A stretch of 11,890 nt of DNA, taken from positions 1 through 11,890 of the forward strand of contig JACQED010000315.1 of assembly GCA_016200785.1 (NCBI GenBank), written 5' to 3'. The notes under the pieces were generated by a model. That model was given only the letters and a program-made list of their open reading frames with translations. It had not been told where the DNA came from and did not search any database. How positions within the stretch are numbered: the stretch's first letter is position 1; every line of letters begins with the position of its first letter. The stretch comes from Chloroflexota bacterium (lineage in GTDB: Bacteria > Chloroflexota > Anaerolineae > Anaerolineales > JACQED01). The position numbers were made by a program, and so were the translations under genes. This document shows, in pieces, positions 1-5,998 of this stretch.

Positions 1-71
1 ACCAAAACGGCAAACTTGTCTCGACCAAGATCGGGCCGACGACGCAGGCGGAGTTGGCGGCAGTGATCTAA
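1..71 (+). CDS. C-terminal end of a TlpA/ResA-like thioredoxin (partial)
   Basis: Only the last 22 complete codons are in the window, read from base 3 to the TAA at 69-71. They encode a tail beginning QNGKLVSTKIGPTT and ending ELAAVI. The pattern of GK, a short hydrophobic strand, a G-P turn and then an acidic amphipathic helix is the usual C-terminal strand and helix of membrane-anchored thioredoxin-fold proteins (TlpA, ResA, CcmG/DsbE). These keep apocytochrome CxxCH cysteines reduced outside the membrane. The CxxC active site lies upstream, outside the window. Placement just before a CcmI-like gene, a cytochrome and ccmABC supports this reading. The family call rests on a short tail plus context. 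Confidence 0.6.
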   Translation, partial: QNGKLVSTKIGPTTQAELAAVI

Positions 72-91
72 CCGCTGTTGAAATAGACATT

Positions 92-163
92 TCTGATTGC
101 TCATCTCTGATTGTTGATTGACCGTCAATCAGAAATCAGCAATCACCCATCAGAAATCAATCA
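92..163. repeat. Palindromic heptamer tandem repeat upstream of the zinc-ribbon gene
   Basis: Bases 92-119 are four degenerate heptamers of the TCTGATT type. Bases 126-160 are five heptamers of the CAATCAG type, their reverse complement. The arms GATTGCTCATCTCTGATTG (95-113) and CAATCAGAAATCAGCAATC (126-144) pair with 2 mismatches in 19 around a 12-nt loop. The array runs directly into the ATG at 164 and takes the place where a Shine-Dalgarno sequence would be expected. Confidence 0.85.
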
Positions 164-763
164 ATGGATTCGGGCTCCCTCCTTCTCGCCCTCGCCCTTC
201 TGCTCGTCGTCGCCGCGTTTGTGGCTCGCCCGATTCTCGATCGCGTCCGTGAGCGCGAGCACGCGCCCGGCACGGCCGACGTGCTGTTGGCCGAACGCGA
301 AAGCGTGTTGACCGCTCTGGGCGATCTGGATTTCGATCACGCCACCGGCAAGACCGTTGACGAGGATTATCAGCCGCAACGCGCCGCGCTGGTCGGTCAG
401 GGCGTCGAGATTCTCCGGCAGCTAGACGCGCTCGGCGTAAACGGCCACGACGCGGACGATGTCGAGATGCAGGTCGAGGCCGCGATCGCGGCGCGACGAA
501 GCCGAAGCGACCCACGCGGTAAAGGCGACTCTCGCGGTCGCTCGGACGCCGACATCGAAAGGGCCGTCGCCGCCACGCGAGGTAAGATAGCCGCGATTAC
601 TTGTCACAATTGCGGAGCGCCGGCCCACGCCGACGACAAGTTCTGCTCAAAGTGTGGAACGGCGCTCGATCTGACTTGCTCGAATTGCGGCCAGGCCCAT
701 GTTGCCGGCGACAAGTTCTGCGGGAAATGTGGGGCGGCCCTCGCCGCGCCCGCGGAGGTATGA
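164..763 (+). CDS. Membrane-anchored CcmI-like protein with C-terminal double zinc ribbon
   Basis: A 199-residue protein. Residues 5-23 form one membrane span followed by basic residues (RPILDRVRERE), so the rest is probably cytoplasmic. Residues 43-90 form an acidic helical hairpin (LGDLDFDHATGK then EDYQPQRAAL) like the cytoplasmic region after the first span in CcmI/CycH cytochrome maturation proteins. Residues 108-138 are an Arg/Asp-rich linker. Residues 147-189 hold two tandem zinc ribbons: C147/C150 with C161/C164, and C172/C175 with C186/C189. It lacks the TPR domain of full CcmI. It overlaps the next gene by ATGA (760-763). No Shine-Dalgarno precedes the ATG because the heptamer repeat reaches it, and no better start is visible. 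A role in apocytochrome handling is inferred from context; the zinc-ribbon partner is unknown. Confidence 0.75.
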   Translation: MDSGSLLLALALLLVVAAFVARPILDRVREREHAPGTADVLLAERESVLTALGDLDFDHATGKTVDEDYQPQRAALVGQGVEILRQLDALGVNGHDADDVEMQVEAAIAARRSRSDPRGKGDSRGRSDADIERAVAATRGKIAAITCHNCGAPAHADDKFCSKCGTALDLTCSNCGQAHVAGDKFCGKCGAALAAPAEV

Positions 764-2574
764 TCTTGCGCTGGGCCTTTTCGCTCTCAATCGCCGCGCT
801 CGCGGCGATTCTTCTGTCTGCCTGTTCCCTCGCCGGAGACATCACGCCGCCTCCCGGTAGCAGCGGCGGTCCGCTGACCGCCACTTCAGTTGCGCCCGCC
901 TCCACATCCGCCGCGCCTGCCGTCGCGTACTCGGGTCTGGGGTACCCGTCGATTCCTCCGTCTGCGGCGAAGGGCGCGGCGCTGTTCGCGCAGCACTGCG
1001 CTCAATGTCACGGCGAGAAGGGCGCGGGCGACGGGCAGATGGCCGCGCAGTTGCAGTTCCCTCCGGCGAACTTCACCGACCCGGCGCTCGCTCGCAATGC
1101 GACCCCGGCGAAGTGGTTCGACACGATCACGAAAGGGAAAATCGATCGGCTCATGCCGCCCTTCGCCGATTCGCTGACCGAGGCCCAGCGTTGGGATGTG
1201 ACGTTCTTTCTTTTCACGCTGAACGCGCCGCAATCGTCGGTGGATGCCGGCAAAGCGATCTACGGCGCGAAATGCGCCGAGTGTCACGGCGAGCGCGGCA
1301 AGGGCGACGGGCCCATGGCGTCGTCAGGCCGGCCATTGTCCGATCTCGGCGATCCGGCGACGCTGGCCGCGAAAAGCCAGACCGATCTGTTCAACGCGAT
1401 TCGCGACGGTCAGGGACAGGCGATGCCGGCGTATGCCGATTCGCTGACGGACGATGAACGGTGGTCGGTCGCCGATTACATTCGCACGTTCTCTTACGAC
1501 TACCTCGCGCCCGGCGCGAAGCCCGCCGAAGCTCACGGCACGATCACCGGGAGCGTCACCAACGGCACGGCCGGCGGCCGGCAGCCGAGCGGGCTTGACG
1601 TCGTGCTGTACGGTTTCGATCAATTTCAACTGGCGACGACCGTCACCGAAACGCTTCAGGCCGACGGCAGTTTCACCTTCGGCGACGTGCTCTACATTCC
1701 GGGCCGCGCGTTCATCGTGACGACCGATTATGGCGGCGTGCCTTACAGTTCGGACGTCGCCTCATTTCAGGGCGACTCGGCTAAACTCGATGTGCCGCTG
1801 AAGGTATACGAGGTCACGACAGACACGTCGTTCCTGCGTGTCGATCGGATGCACATCTTCTTTGATTTCTCCGGCGCGGGCGCGGTCGTCGGCGAGTTGT
1901 TCATCATGTCGAACACCGGCGACAAAACGTTGAGCCTCGACGCCGGACTTCAGTTCGAACTTCCGCCGGGCGCGAAGAATCTAAGCATTCAAAACGCCAC
2001 AGCCGGCCGCGACTACAGGGAGACGCCGACGGGCTTCTCGCTCACTACTCCTATCCTTCCCGGCGGAGGCAGTCAGCAAATCCTCGTCTCATTCTCGCTC
2101 CCGTACGACGGCCAGCTGGCCTTCTCGCAGAAAGTGCCCTTCCCTGTTGCGACGGCCAACGTGCTCGTGCCCGGCCTCGGCGTGAAAGTGTCGAGCGATC
2201 AACTCCAGCCGACCGGCGTGCGTGATGTACAGGGGACTCAGTTCCAAAATTACACGGCGACGAACCTCGCGGCGGGCAGTACACTCACCTTCAATCTCGC
2301 CGGCGGCGCCGGTGGAAGCAGTCCGGCGGTCATCGTCGATCGGCGCAATCTGATCGTCGGCGGCGCAGGCCTTACATTGGCCGTGGCCGGGTTGGGCTGG
2401 TGGCTCTTTTCGCGCCGCGCCCCGTCAGCCGCTCTGCCCGCTGACCGCGACGGCTTGATAAAAGCCATCGCCGACCTCGACAACAAGTTCGAGGCGGGCG
2501 AGATGTCGGAGAAAGAATACGAACGGCAGCGGGCAAAACTGAAGGCGAAGTTGATCGAACAGTGGAATGATTGA
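760..2574 (+). CDS. Diheme c-type cytochrome lipoprotein with C-terminal membrane anchor
   Basis: From ATG 760 the product is 604 residues and opens with a lipoprotein signal: a hydrophobic stretch to residue 21 and lipobox LLSAC with Cys22. The frame stays open upstream to 601, but that start would bury the signal. Two class I cytochrome c domains follow, with heme sites CAQCH (80-84) and CAECH (172-176) and likely axial Met132 (LMPPFADSLT) and Met222 (AMPAYADSLT). The domains look like a duplication. Residues 259-520 are predicted beta-rich; their start (TITGSVTNGT) resembles a carboxypeptidase-regulatory-like fold and the remainder is unrecognised. Residues 529-550 are a membrane span, and 562-604 a cytoplasmic helical hairpin related to the one in the preceding gene. 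It is probably an electron carrier held on the outer face by lipid and a membrane helix. Its start overlaps the previous stop, and its end overlaps ccmA by 8 nt. Confidence 0.88.
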   Translation: MILRWAFSLSIAALAAILLSACSLAGDITPPPGSSGGPLTATSVAPASTSAAPAVAYSGLGYPSIPPSAAKGAALFAQHCAQCHGEKGAGDGQMAAQLQFPPANFTDPALARNATPAKWFDTITKGKIDRLMPPFADSLTEAQRWDVTFFLFTLNAPQSSVDAGKAIYGAKCAECHGERGKGDGPMASSGRPLSDLGDPATLAAKSQTDLFNAIRDGQGQAMPAYADSLTDDERWSVADYIRTFSYDYLAPGAKPAEAHGTITGSVTNGTAGGRQPSGLDVVLYGFDQFQLATTVTETLQADGSFTFGDVLYIPGRAFIVTTDYGGVPYSSDVASFQGDSAKLDVPLKVYEVTTDTSFLRVDRMHIFFDFSGAGAVVGELFIMSNTGDKTLSLDAGLQFELPPGAKNLSIQNATAGRDYRETPTGFSLTTPILPGGGSQQILVSFSLPYDGQLAFSQKVPFPVATANVLVPGLGVKVSSDQLQPTGVRDVQGTQFQNYTATNLAAGSTLTFNLAGGAGGSSPAVIVDRRNLIVGGAGLTLAVAGLGWWLFSRRAPSAALPADRDGLIKAIADLDNKFEAGEMSEKEYERQRAKLKAKLIEQWND

Positions 2575-3265
2575 AACCCATTCCCTTGTCAAGACCTTCG
2601 GCCTCCTGCGCGTCCTGCGCGGCGTCGAACTCGACATCGCCGAGGGCGAGTTCGTCGCGCTGCTGGGGCCGAACGGCGCGGGCAAGACGACTCTTCTTCG
2701 GATTCTGGCGACGCTGTCGCGCCCGACGCTGGGCCGCGTCCGGTTGGCCGGGCACGATCTTCCGGCGCGCGCCGACGCGATCCGCCGCCGCCTCGGCGTG
2801 GTGTCGCATCATCCTCTGCTCTACGGCGATCTCACCGCCGAGGAAAATCTGCGCTTTTACGCGCGAATGTACGGCCTGACGAACGCCGAGCGGCGCATCG
2901 CGGCGGTTCTCGAACAGGTCGGACTGGCGAAGCGCAGACGCGACCTCGTGCGAACCTTCTCGCGCGGAATGCAGCAGCGATTGGCGATCGCCCGCGCGAT
3001 TCTGCACGAGCCGGAAGTGATGCTCTTCGACGAGCCGCACACCGGGTTGGATCAAGACGCGGCGGCGATGCTCGACGGTGTCCTGCGCGACGTGGCGGCG
3101 ACAGGGCGCACGGTGCTGATGACGACACACGACCTTCGGCGGGCGTTGGCGCTGGCCGGCCGAATCGCGATTCTCTCTCGTGGCGTCATCGCCTTCGACA
3201 AGCCGAAGGCGCAGATTGAGGCGACGAGGTTCGCGGCGGAATATGACAGAGCGATCAATGGTTGA
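2567..3265 (+). CDS. ccmA: Heme exporter ABC ATPase CcmA
   Basis: A 232-residue ABC ATPase. Walker A is GPNGAGKTT (34-42), the signature is FSRGMQQRLAIARA (131-144), Walker B is VMLFDEP (151-157), the D-loop TGLD follows, and the switch His is 188. The degenerate signature (SRGM in place of SGGQ) is also seen in CcmA proteins of similar phyla. CcmA powers the CcmABCD complex, which releases holo-CcmE for cytochrome c assembly in System I. The Q-loop residue, normally Gln in the VSHQ context, reads His82 (VVSHHPLLYGDLT). The start overlaps the cytochrome gene by 8 nt, and the stop overlaps the preferred ccmB start by 8 nt, so translation is probably coupled. The family call is firm from length, motifs and the ccmB/ccmC neighbours. 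Confidence 0.93.
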   Translation: MIETHSLVKTFGLLRVLRGVELDIAEGEFVALLGPNGAGKTTLLRILATLSRPTLGRVRLAGHDLPARADAIRRRLGVVSHHPLLYGDLTAEENLRFYARMYGLTNAERRIAAVLEQVGLAKRRRDLVRTFSRGMQQRLAIARAILHEPEVMLFDEPHTGLDQDAAAMLDGVLRDVAATGRTVLMTTHDLRRALALAGRIAILSRGVIAFDKPKAQIEATRFAAEYDRAING

Positions 3266-4025
3266 GCCGAAAGCGCAGGGGAGCAGGCGCGCAGGGGATC
3301 AATCTGCAATCGGCAATCCGCAGTCGGCAATCGGCGACTACCTCCGCGCCATCGGGGCCATCGTCGCGAAAGACCTCGCCGCCGAACTGCGGAGCAAAGA
3401 ACTGATCAGCACAATGCTCGTGTTCTCTTTGCTCGTCGTGCTCATCTTCAATTTCGCGCTCGAACTGGATCGTAACGCGCGCGAGAACGTGGCGGCCGGT
3501 GTGCTGTGGGTGACGTTCACTTTCGCCGGCACGCTCGGCCTGAATCGAAGTCTCTCGATGGAGAAGGATCGCGGGTCGCTGGACGGGCTGTTGCTGGCGC
3601 CGGTCGATCGGAGCGCGCTGTTCTTCGGCAAGATGATCGGCAACGTGATCTTCATGGCCGTCGTCGAAGTCGTCATCGTGCCGGTCTTCACCGTCCTGTT
3701 CAACATCTCGCTCTTTCGCCCGTGGCTGTTTCTCGTCATCGCCCTCGGCACGCTGGGCTATGCCGCCGTCGGGACGCTGTTGTCCACCATGGCCGTTCAC
3801 ACCCGCGCCCGCGACGTGATGCTGCCGATCCTTCTGTTCCCGGTCGCCGTGCCGCTGATCGTCGCGGCGGTGCAGGCTTCCAGCGGCGTGCTATTGGCCG
3901 AGGCCGGCAAGACGATTGGCACACTGTGGGAGACGATCGGGACGTGGGTCAATTTGCTGATCGCGTATGATGTGATTTTTCTGGCGGTGGCGTTTATGGT
4001 GTTTGATTATATCGTGGAAGAATGA
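3258..4025 (+). CDS. ccmB: Heme exporter membrane subunit CcmB with repeat-derived N-terminus
   Basis: From ATG 3258 the product is 255 residues; ATG 3243 would add five. The CcmB core starts around residue 28 (YLRAIGAIVAKDLAAELRSK) and continues with six hydrophobic spans, including the conserved LSMEKDRGSLDGLLLAPV loop after span 2. CcmB is the permease partner of CcmA in the heme handling complex. The first 27 residues are unusual. They are encoded by an octamer-like GCAGGGGA tract (3273-3300) and five CAATCGG-type heptamers (3300-3334), giving the heptapeptide-periodic SAIGNPQSAIGD. No in-frame ATG, GTG or TTG between the repeat and the core was found, so the repeat is probably translated. 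The gene overlaps ccmA by 8 nt and ends before a palindromic octamer repeat. Confidence 0.9.
   Translation: MVEPKAQGSRRAGDQSAIGNPQSAIGDYLRAIGAIVAKDLAAELRSKELISTMLVFSLLVVLIFNFALELDRNARENVAAGVLWVTFTFAGTLGLNRSLSMEKDRGSLDGLLLAPVDRSALFFGKMIGNVIFMAVVEVVIVPVFTVLFNISLFRPWLFLVIALGTLGYAAVGTLLSTMAVHTRARDVMLPILLFPVAVPLIVAAVQASSGVLLAEAGKTIGTLWETIGTWVNLLIAYDVIFLAVAFMVFDYIVEE
3273..3334. repeat. Octamer and heptamer repeat tracts inside the 5' end of ccmB
   Basis: Bases 3273-3300 contain imperfect copies of GCAGGGGA. Bases 3300-3334 are five contiguous heptamers related to CAATCGG. The tract lies wholly within the ccmB reading frame and is stop-free, encoding roughly residues 6-26. Confidence 0.85.
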
Positions 4026-4098
4026 GTGGGTGACGGGGTGACAGGGTGACACGGTGAAACGAACGATCACCGTGTCACCCCTTCACCCTTTCACCTTG
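4026..4098. repeat. Four-plus-four octamer palindrome between ccmB and ccmC
   Basis: Four octamers of the form NNNGGTGA (4026-4033, 4034-4041, 4042-4049, 4050-4057) are followed by a 9-nt loop (4058-4066) and four inverted octamers of the form TCACCNNN (4067-4098). The inner arms GGGTGACACGGTGA (4044-4057) and TCACCGTGTCACCC (4067-4080) pair perfectly over 14 bp, and the outer octamers pair imperfectly. RNA from this region should fold into a stable hairpin. No T-run follows, so it is not a standard intrinsic terminator. Confidence 0.9.
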
Positions 4099-4110
4099 TC
4101 AGATGTCTAC

Positions 4111-4114
4111 GGAG
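4111..4114 (+). promoter_or_regulatory. Shine-Dalgarno deciding the ccmC start
   Basis: GGAG at 4111-4114 lies 9 nt before ATG 4124. It favours that start over ATG 4103, which lies just past the palindrome and has no Shine-Dalgarno. Confidence 0.6.
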
Positions 4115-4123
4115 ATTTGTCTT

Positions 4124-4824
4124 ATGGAAAACTCATCTCGCTACCTCAAACTCCTCAACCTTGTCACCGCGCTCCTCCTGCTGGCGGCGACGGCGATGGT
4201 GTTCCTCTACGCCCCGCGCGAAACGACCATGGGCGAAGTCCAGCGCATCTTCTACTTTCATGTGCCCTCGGCGTGGGTGGGGATGCTGGCTTTCGCCGTC
4301 ACGTTTGTCGCGGGGATCATCTACCTGCGCACCGGCGACCGAAAGTGGGATCGACTCGGCCTCTCGTCGGTGGAGATCGGCCTCGTGTTCACCGTGATGG
4401 CGACGGCTTCGGGATCGATCTGGGCGCGCCCGGCGTGGAACACGTGGTGGACGTGGGACCCGCGCCTTGTGACTTACACGATCATGGGCCTGCTCTACGT
4501 GGCCTATCTCATGCTCGCCAGTCCGTCGAAGACCCCGATCGGCAGTTGCGCTTCGCGGCAGTCTACGCCATCGTCGCCTTCATCAGTGTACAGATCACGT
4601 TTTTCTCGATCCGCTGGTGGCGCACCATCCACCCCGTCGTCATCGGCAACGCCGCCGAATCGGCCAAAGGCCAGTTCTCCATGACCTCGCCGATGCGGCT
4701 GACTTTCTTCTTCTCGCTTTTCACCTTCACCGTCTTCTACGTCGCCCTGTTGTGGAACCGCGTGCGGCTGGCGCGGCTGGCGGAGAGGGTAGAGGAGTTG
4801 AAGATGAAGTTGATGGCGGCCTAG
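4124..4824 (+). pseudogene. ccmC: CcmC heme handling protein, interrupted by a one-base frameshift
   Basis: The first frame gives a normal CcmC to residue 131: spans at about 11-30 and 49-68, heme-binding region FYFHVPSAW with His46, and the Trp-rich WNTWWTWDPRL motif (105-115). After codon CTC (4514-4516) the homology moves to another frame. There it continues RQSVEDPDRQLRFAAVYA, then FFSIRWWRTIHPVVIG with the second conserved His, and a last span to the TAG at 4822-4824. One missing base (for example a C turning CTC-CGC into CTCGC) restores a 233-residue protein, a normal length. As written, the product would stop at 4684 after about 55 unrelated residues. No slippery heptamer is visible, so an assembly error or recent mutation is more likely than programmed shifting. 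CcmC presents heme to CcmE. Confidence 0.88.
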
Positions 4825-4842
4825 AGCGATGCATCGATCTGT

Positions 4843-4920
4843 TTACCACAATGACACGAAGACACGAAGAGCGCCAAGTATTCTCTTCGGGGCCTTGGTG
4901 ACTTTGTGCCTTCGTGGTAA
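4843..4920. repeat. Imperfect inverted repeat with GACACGAA units between ccmC and the ccmD-like gene
   Basis: The left arm TTACCACAATGACACGAAG (4843-4861) and right arm CTTTGTGCCTTCGTGGTAA (4902-4920) are imperfect inverted copies; the terminal TTACCAC/GTGGTAA and inner CAC..AAG segments match. GACACGAA is repeated in tandem at 4853-4868. The right arm ends 15 nt before the next start codon. No coding sequence was found in this 111-nt gap. Confidence 0.8.
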
Positions 4921-4935
4921 CAAGAAGGTGGCACA

Positions 4936-5100
4936 ATGCTATTTCAACAAACGACCCCGAACACGATCAACTACATGCTCCTCGGCTTCGCCGTATTACT
5001 CGGCCTGCCGCTGCTGTACGTGCTAAGTTTCGTCCTGCGGCAACGGAACCTGGAGAAGGACGTCGAATTGATCGAGGAGTTGAAAGGCGAGGGCCGATGA
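4936..5100 (+). CDS. CcmD-like single-span small protein
   Basis: A 54-residue peptide from ATG 4936, with AAGG at 4925-4928 seven nt upstream. Residues 12-33 form one membrane span (YMLLGFAVLLGLPLLYVLSF). The short tail RQRNLEKDVELIEELKGEGR is charged and probably helical. Size, topology and position directly after ccmC match CcmD, the small subunit that helps release holo-CcmE from the CcmABC complex. CcmD sequences are very divergent, so the call rests on topology and synteny. The stop overlaps the next start by ATGA (5097-5100). Confidence 0.7.
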   Translation: MLFQQTTPNTINYMLLGFAVLLGLPLLYVLSFVLRQRNLEKDVELIEELKGEGR

Positions 5101-5306
5101 ACGCCGGAGAAGAGACCATGCCGCTCGCCCCCGACGAGGCGTTGACCGTTTGCGGCGGGAGGATCAAACCCGACGAAACGACGCCGCAGGCCGAGTGGAG
5201 AGACCGCCGGCTGTACTTCTGCGCGCGCGCCTGTCTGCGCGCATTTGAGGGTGACCCGGAGCGATTCCTAGCAGGAGAGATCGAGCACCCGACGGACGAC
5301 GATTGA
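5097..5306 (+). CDS. YHS-domain small protein
   Basis: A 69-residue soluble protein starting in the ATGA overlap with the CcmD-like gene. Residues 18-57 match the YHS pattern: VCG with Cys19, then RRLYFCARACLRAFEGDPERF with Cys42 and Cys46. The DPERF ending is diagnostic. YHS domains are short metal-binding modules found in copper ATPases, TRASH-like proteins and ferritin-like proteins. This copy has a single cysteine (CGG) where CPVCG is usual, leaving three cysteines. Its coupling to the ccm genes suggests a role in metal or heme supply, which is inference. The stop TGA (5304-5306) abuts the stop of the convergent gene. Confidence 0.8.
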   Translation: MNAGEETMPLAPDEALTVCGGRIKPDETTPQAEWRDRRLYFCARACLRAFEGDPERFLAGEIEHPTDDD

Positions 5307-5708
5307 TCACCGCCGGCCCATCCTCGCCAGCACCCACAACACGATCCACACAACGAGCGAACCGACCAGCGCAATTGAAATGAAATCTTTGTATTCGCCC
5401 TTCGGGCCGATGAGCCAATCATAGGCCGCGCGGGCGAATTCTTTCAATCCGCCTGCGATGCGGCTGATAGTCGAGCCAACTGCGCCGAGCCTTTCTGCTG
5501 ACCCGTAACGGCCATAGAGCGCAATACCTCCGACGACTGCCGCCACGCTGATAGCCAGCCCCCAGCCGACGCGCTCGACGAGAGACGGCGCTTCCGCCTC
5601 ATCTTCATCCTCGTCCTCGATCTCCTCCTCGAACGGCGCGCCGCAGGTTGAGCAGTGCGTCAGCCCGTCGGCGGAATACCATTTGCACTTGGGGCAATAC
5701 TGGGCCAT
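5307..5708 (-). CDS. Zinc-ribbon membrane protein, function unknown
   Basis: A 133-residue protein from ATG 5708. The reading frame continues 15 codons upstream, but that part is encoded by the AAATCCC heptamer repeat, so the ATG next to the zinc ribbon is preferred. Residues 2-26 form a zinc ribbon (AQYCPKCKW and HCSTCGAPF). A strongly acidic stretch follows (EEEIEDEDEDEAEA), then two hydrophobic spans (roughly 52-68 and the C-terminal ISIALVGSLVVWIVLWVLA) separated by a basic/amphipathic loop. It is not recognisable as a characterised family. Its TGA (5307-5309) directly abuts the TGA of the YHS gene, with no visible terminator between the convergent operons. It probably shares a transcript with the small gene upstream. 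Confidence 0.75.
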   Translation of the reverse strand: MAQYCPKCKWYSADGLTHCSTCGAPFEEEIEDEDEDEAEAPSLVERVGWGLAISVAAVVGGIALYGRYGSAERLGAVGSTISRIAGGLKEFARAAYDWLIGPKGEYKDFISIALVGSLVVWIVLWVLARMGRR

Positions 5709-5716
5709 GCAATTCA

Positions 5717-5758
5717 AAATCCCAAATCCCAAACTCCAAACGCCAAAACCCAACTACC
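5717..5758. repeat. AAATCCC heptamer array between two minus-strand genes
   Basis: Six contiguous degenerate heptamers, beginning with two exact copies of AAATCCC (5717-5730). The array covers the stop codon of the upstream small gene (5754-5756) and ends 8 nt from the zinc-ribbon start codon. It belongs to the same family as the array at 9482-9516. Confidence 0.85.
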
Positions 5759-5998
5759 AATCTCCGCTTACTACGGACTCCGCCAGCGCGGCCCACACTG
5801 ACTCGTCGAGGCCGATCTGAGACGGGTCGAGCGCGAGGATCGTCACCCGCGCATCCTTCGACTGGATCATGGCGGTGCGGTCGTCGCGACACTTCAGCAC
5901 GGTGAGCGACTTGTCTGCGATGAGCGCGATCACGTCGGGCGGGCCGCCAACCTCCGACTGTCACTGACCGACTTGCTGATCGCGATACGATAAGACAT
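5754..5998 (-). pseudogene. Unrecognised small gene with an apparent one-base deletion
   Basis: ATG 5998 is preceded by GAGGAG (6013-6008) with a 9-nt spacer, the best ribosome binding site in the window. The first frame reads MSYRIAISKSVSDS, then runs into nonsense and a stop at 5932-5930. A second frame opens at 5960 and reads VIALIADKSLTVLKCRDDRT, then DARVTILALDPSQIGLDESV, ending ALAESVVSGDW with TAG at 5756-5754. Adding one base between 5960 and 5933 (for example in the GG run of AGTCGGAG) joins them into an 81-residue protein with balanced, protein-like composition. I do not recognise the family. It lies 45 bp upstream of the zinc-ribbon gene, in the same direction. It could be a true pseudogene or an assembly error, since ccmC shows the same kind of single-base loss. 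Confidence 0.6.

Noticed and set aside
601..759. Longer in-frame start for the cytochrome (ATG-like start at 601)
   Set aside because: It overlaps the zinc-ribbon coding region in another frame and would place 53 basic residues before a clear lipoprotein signal.
3255..3800. Minus-strand open frame of 181 codons opposite ccmB
   Set aside because: Its composition is a His/Asp/Arg/Glu-rich shadow of a membrane protein read backwards. The plus strand encodes a clear CcmB.
4026..4098. Intrinsic terminator after ccmB
   Set aside because: The stem is strong but no T-run follows on either strand, and the operon clearly continues into ccmC.
4514..4521. Programmed ribosomal frameshift in ccmC
   Set aside because: There is no slippery heptamer or stimulatory structure at the junction, and ccmC is not known to use frameshifting.
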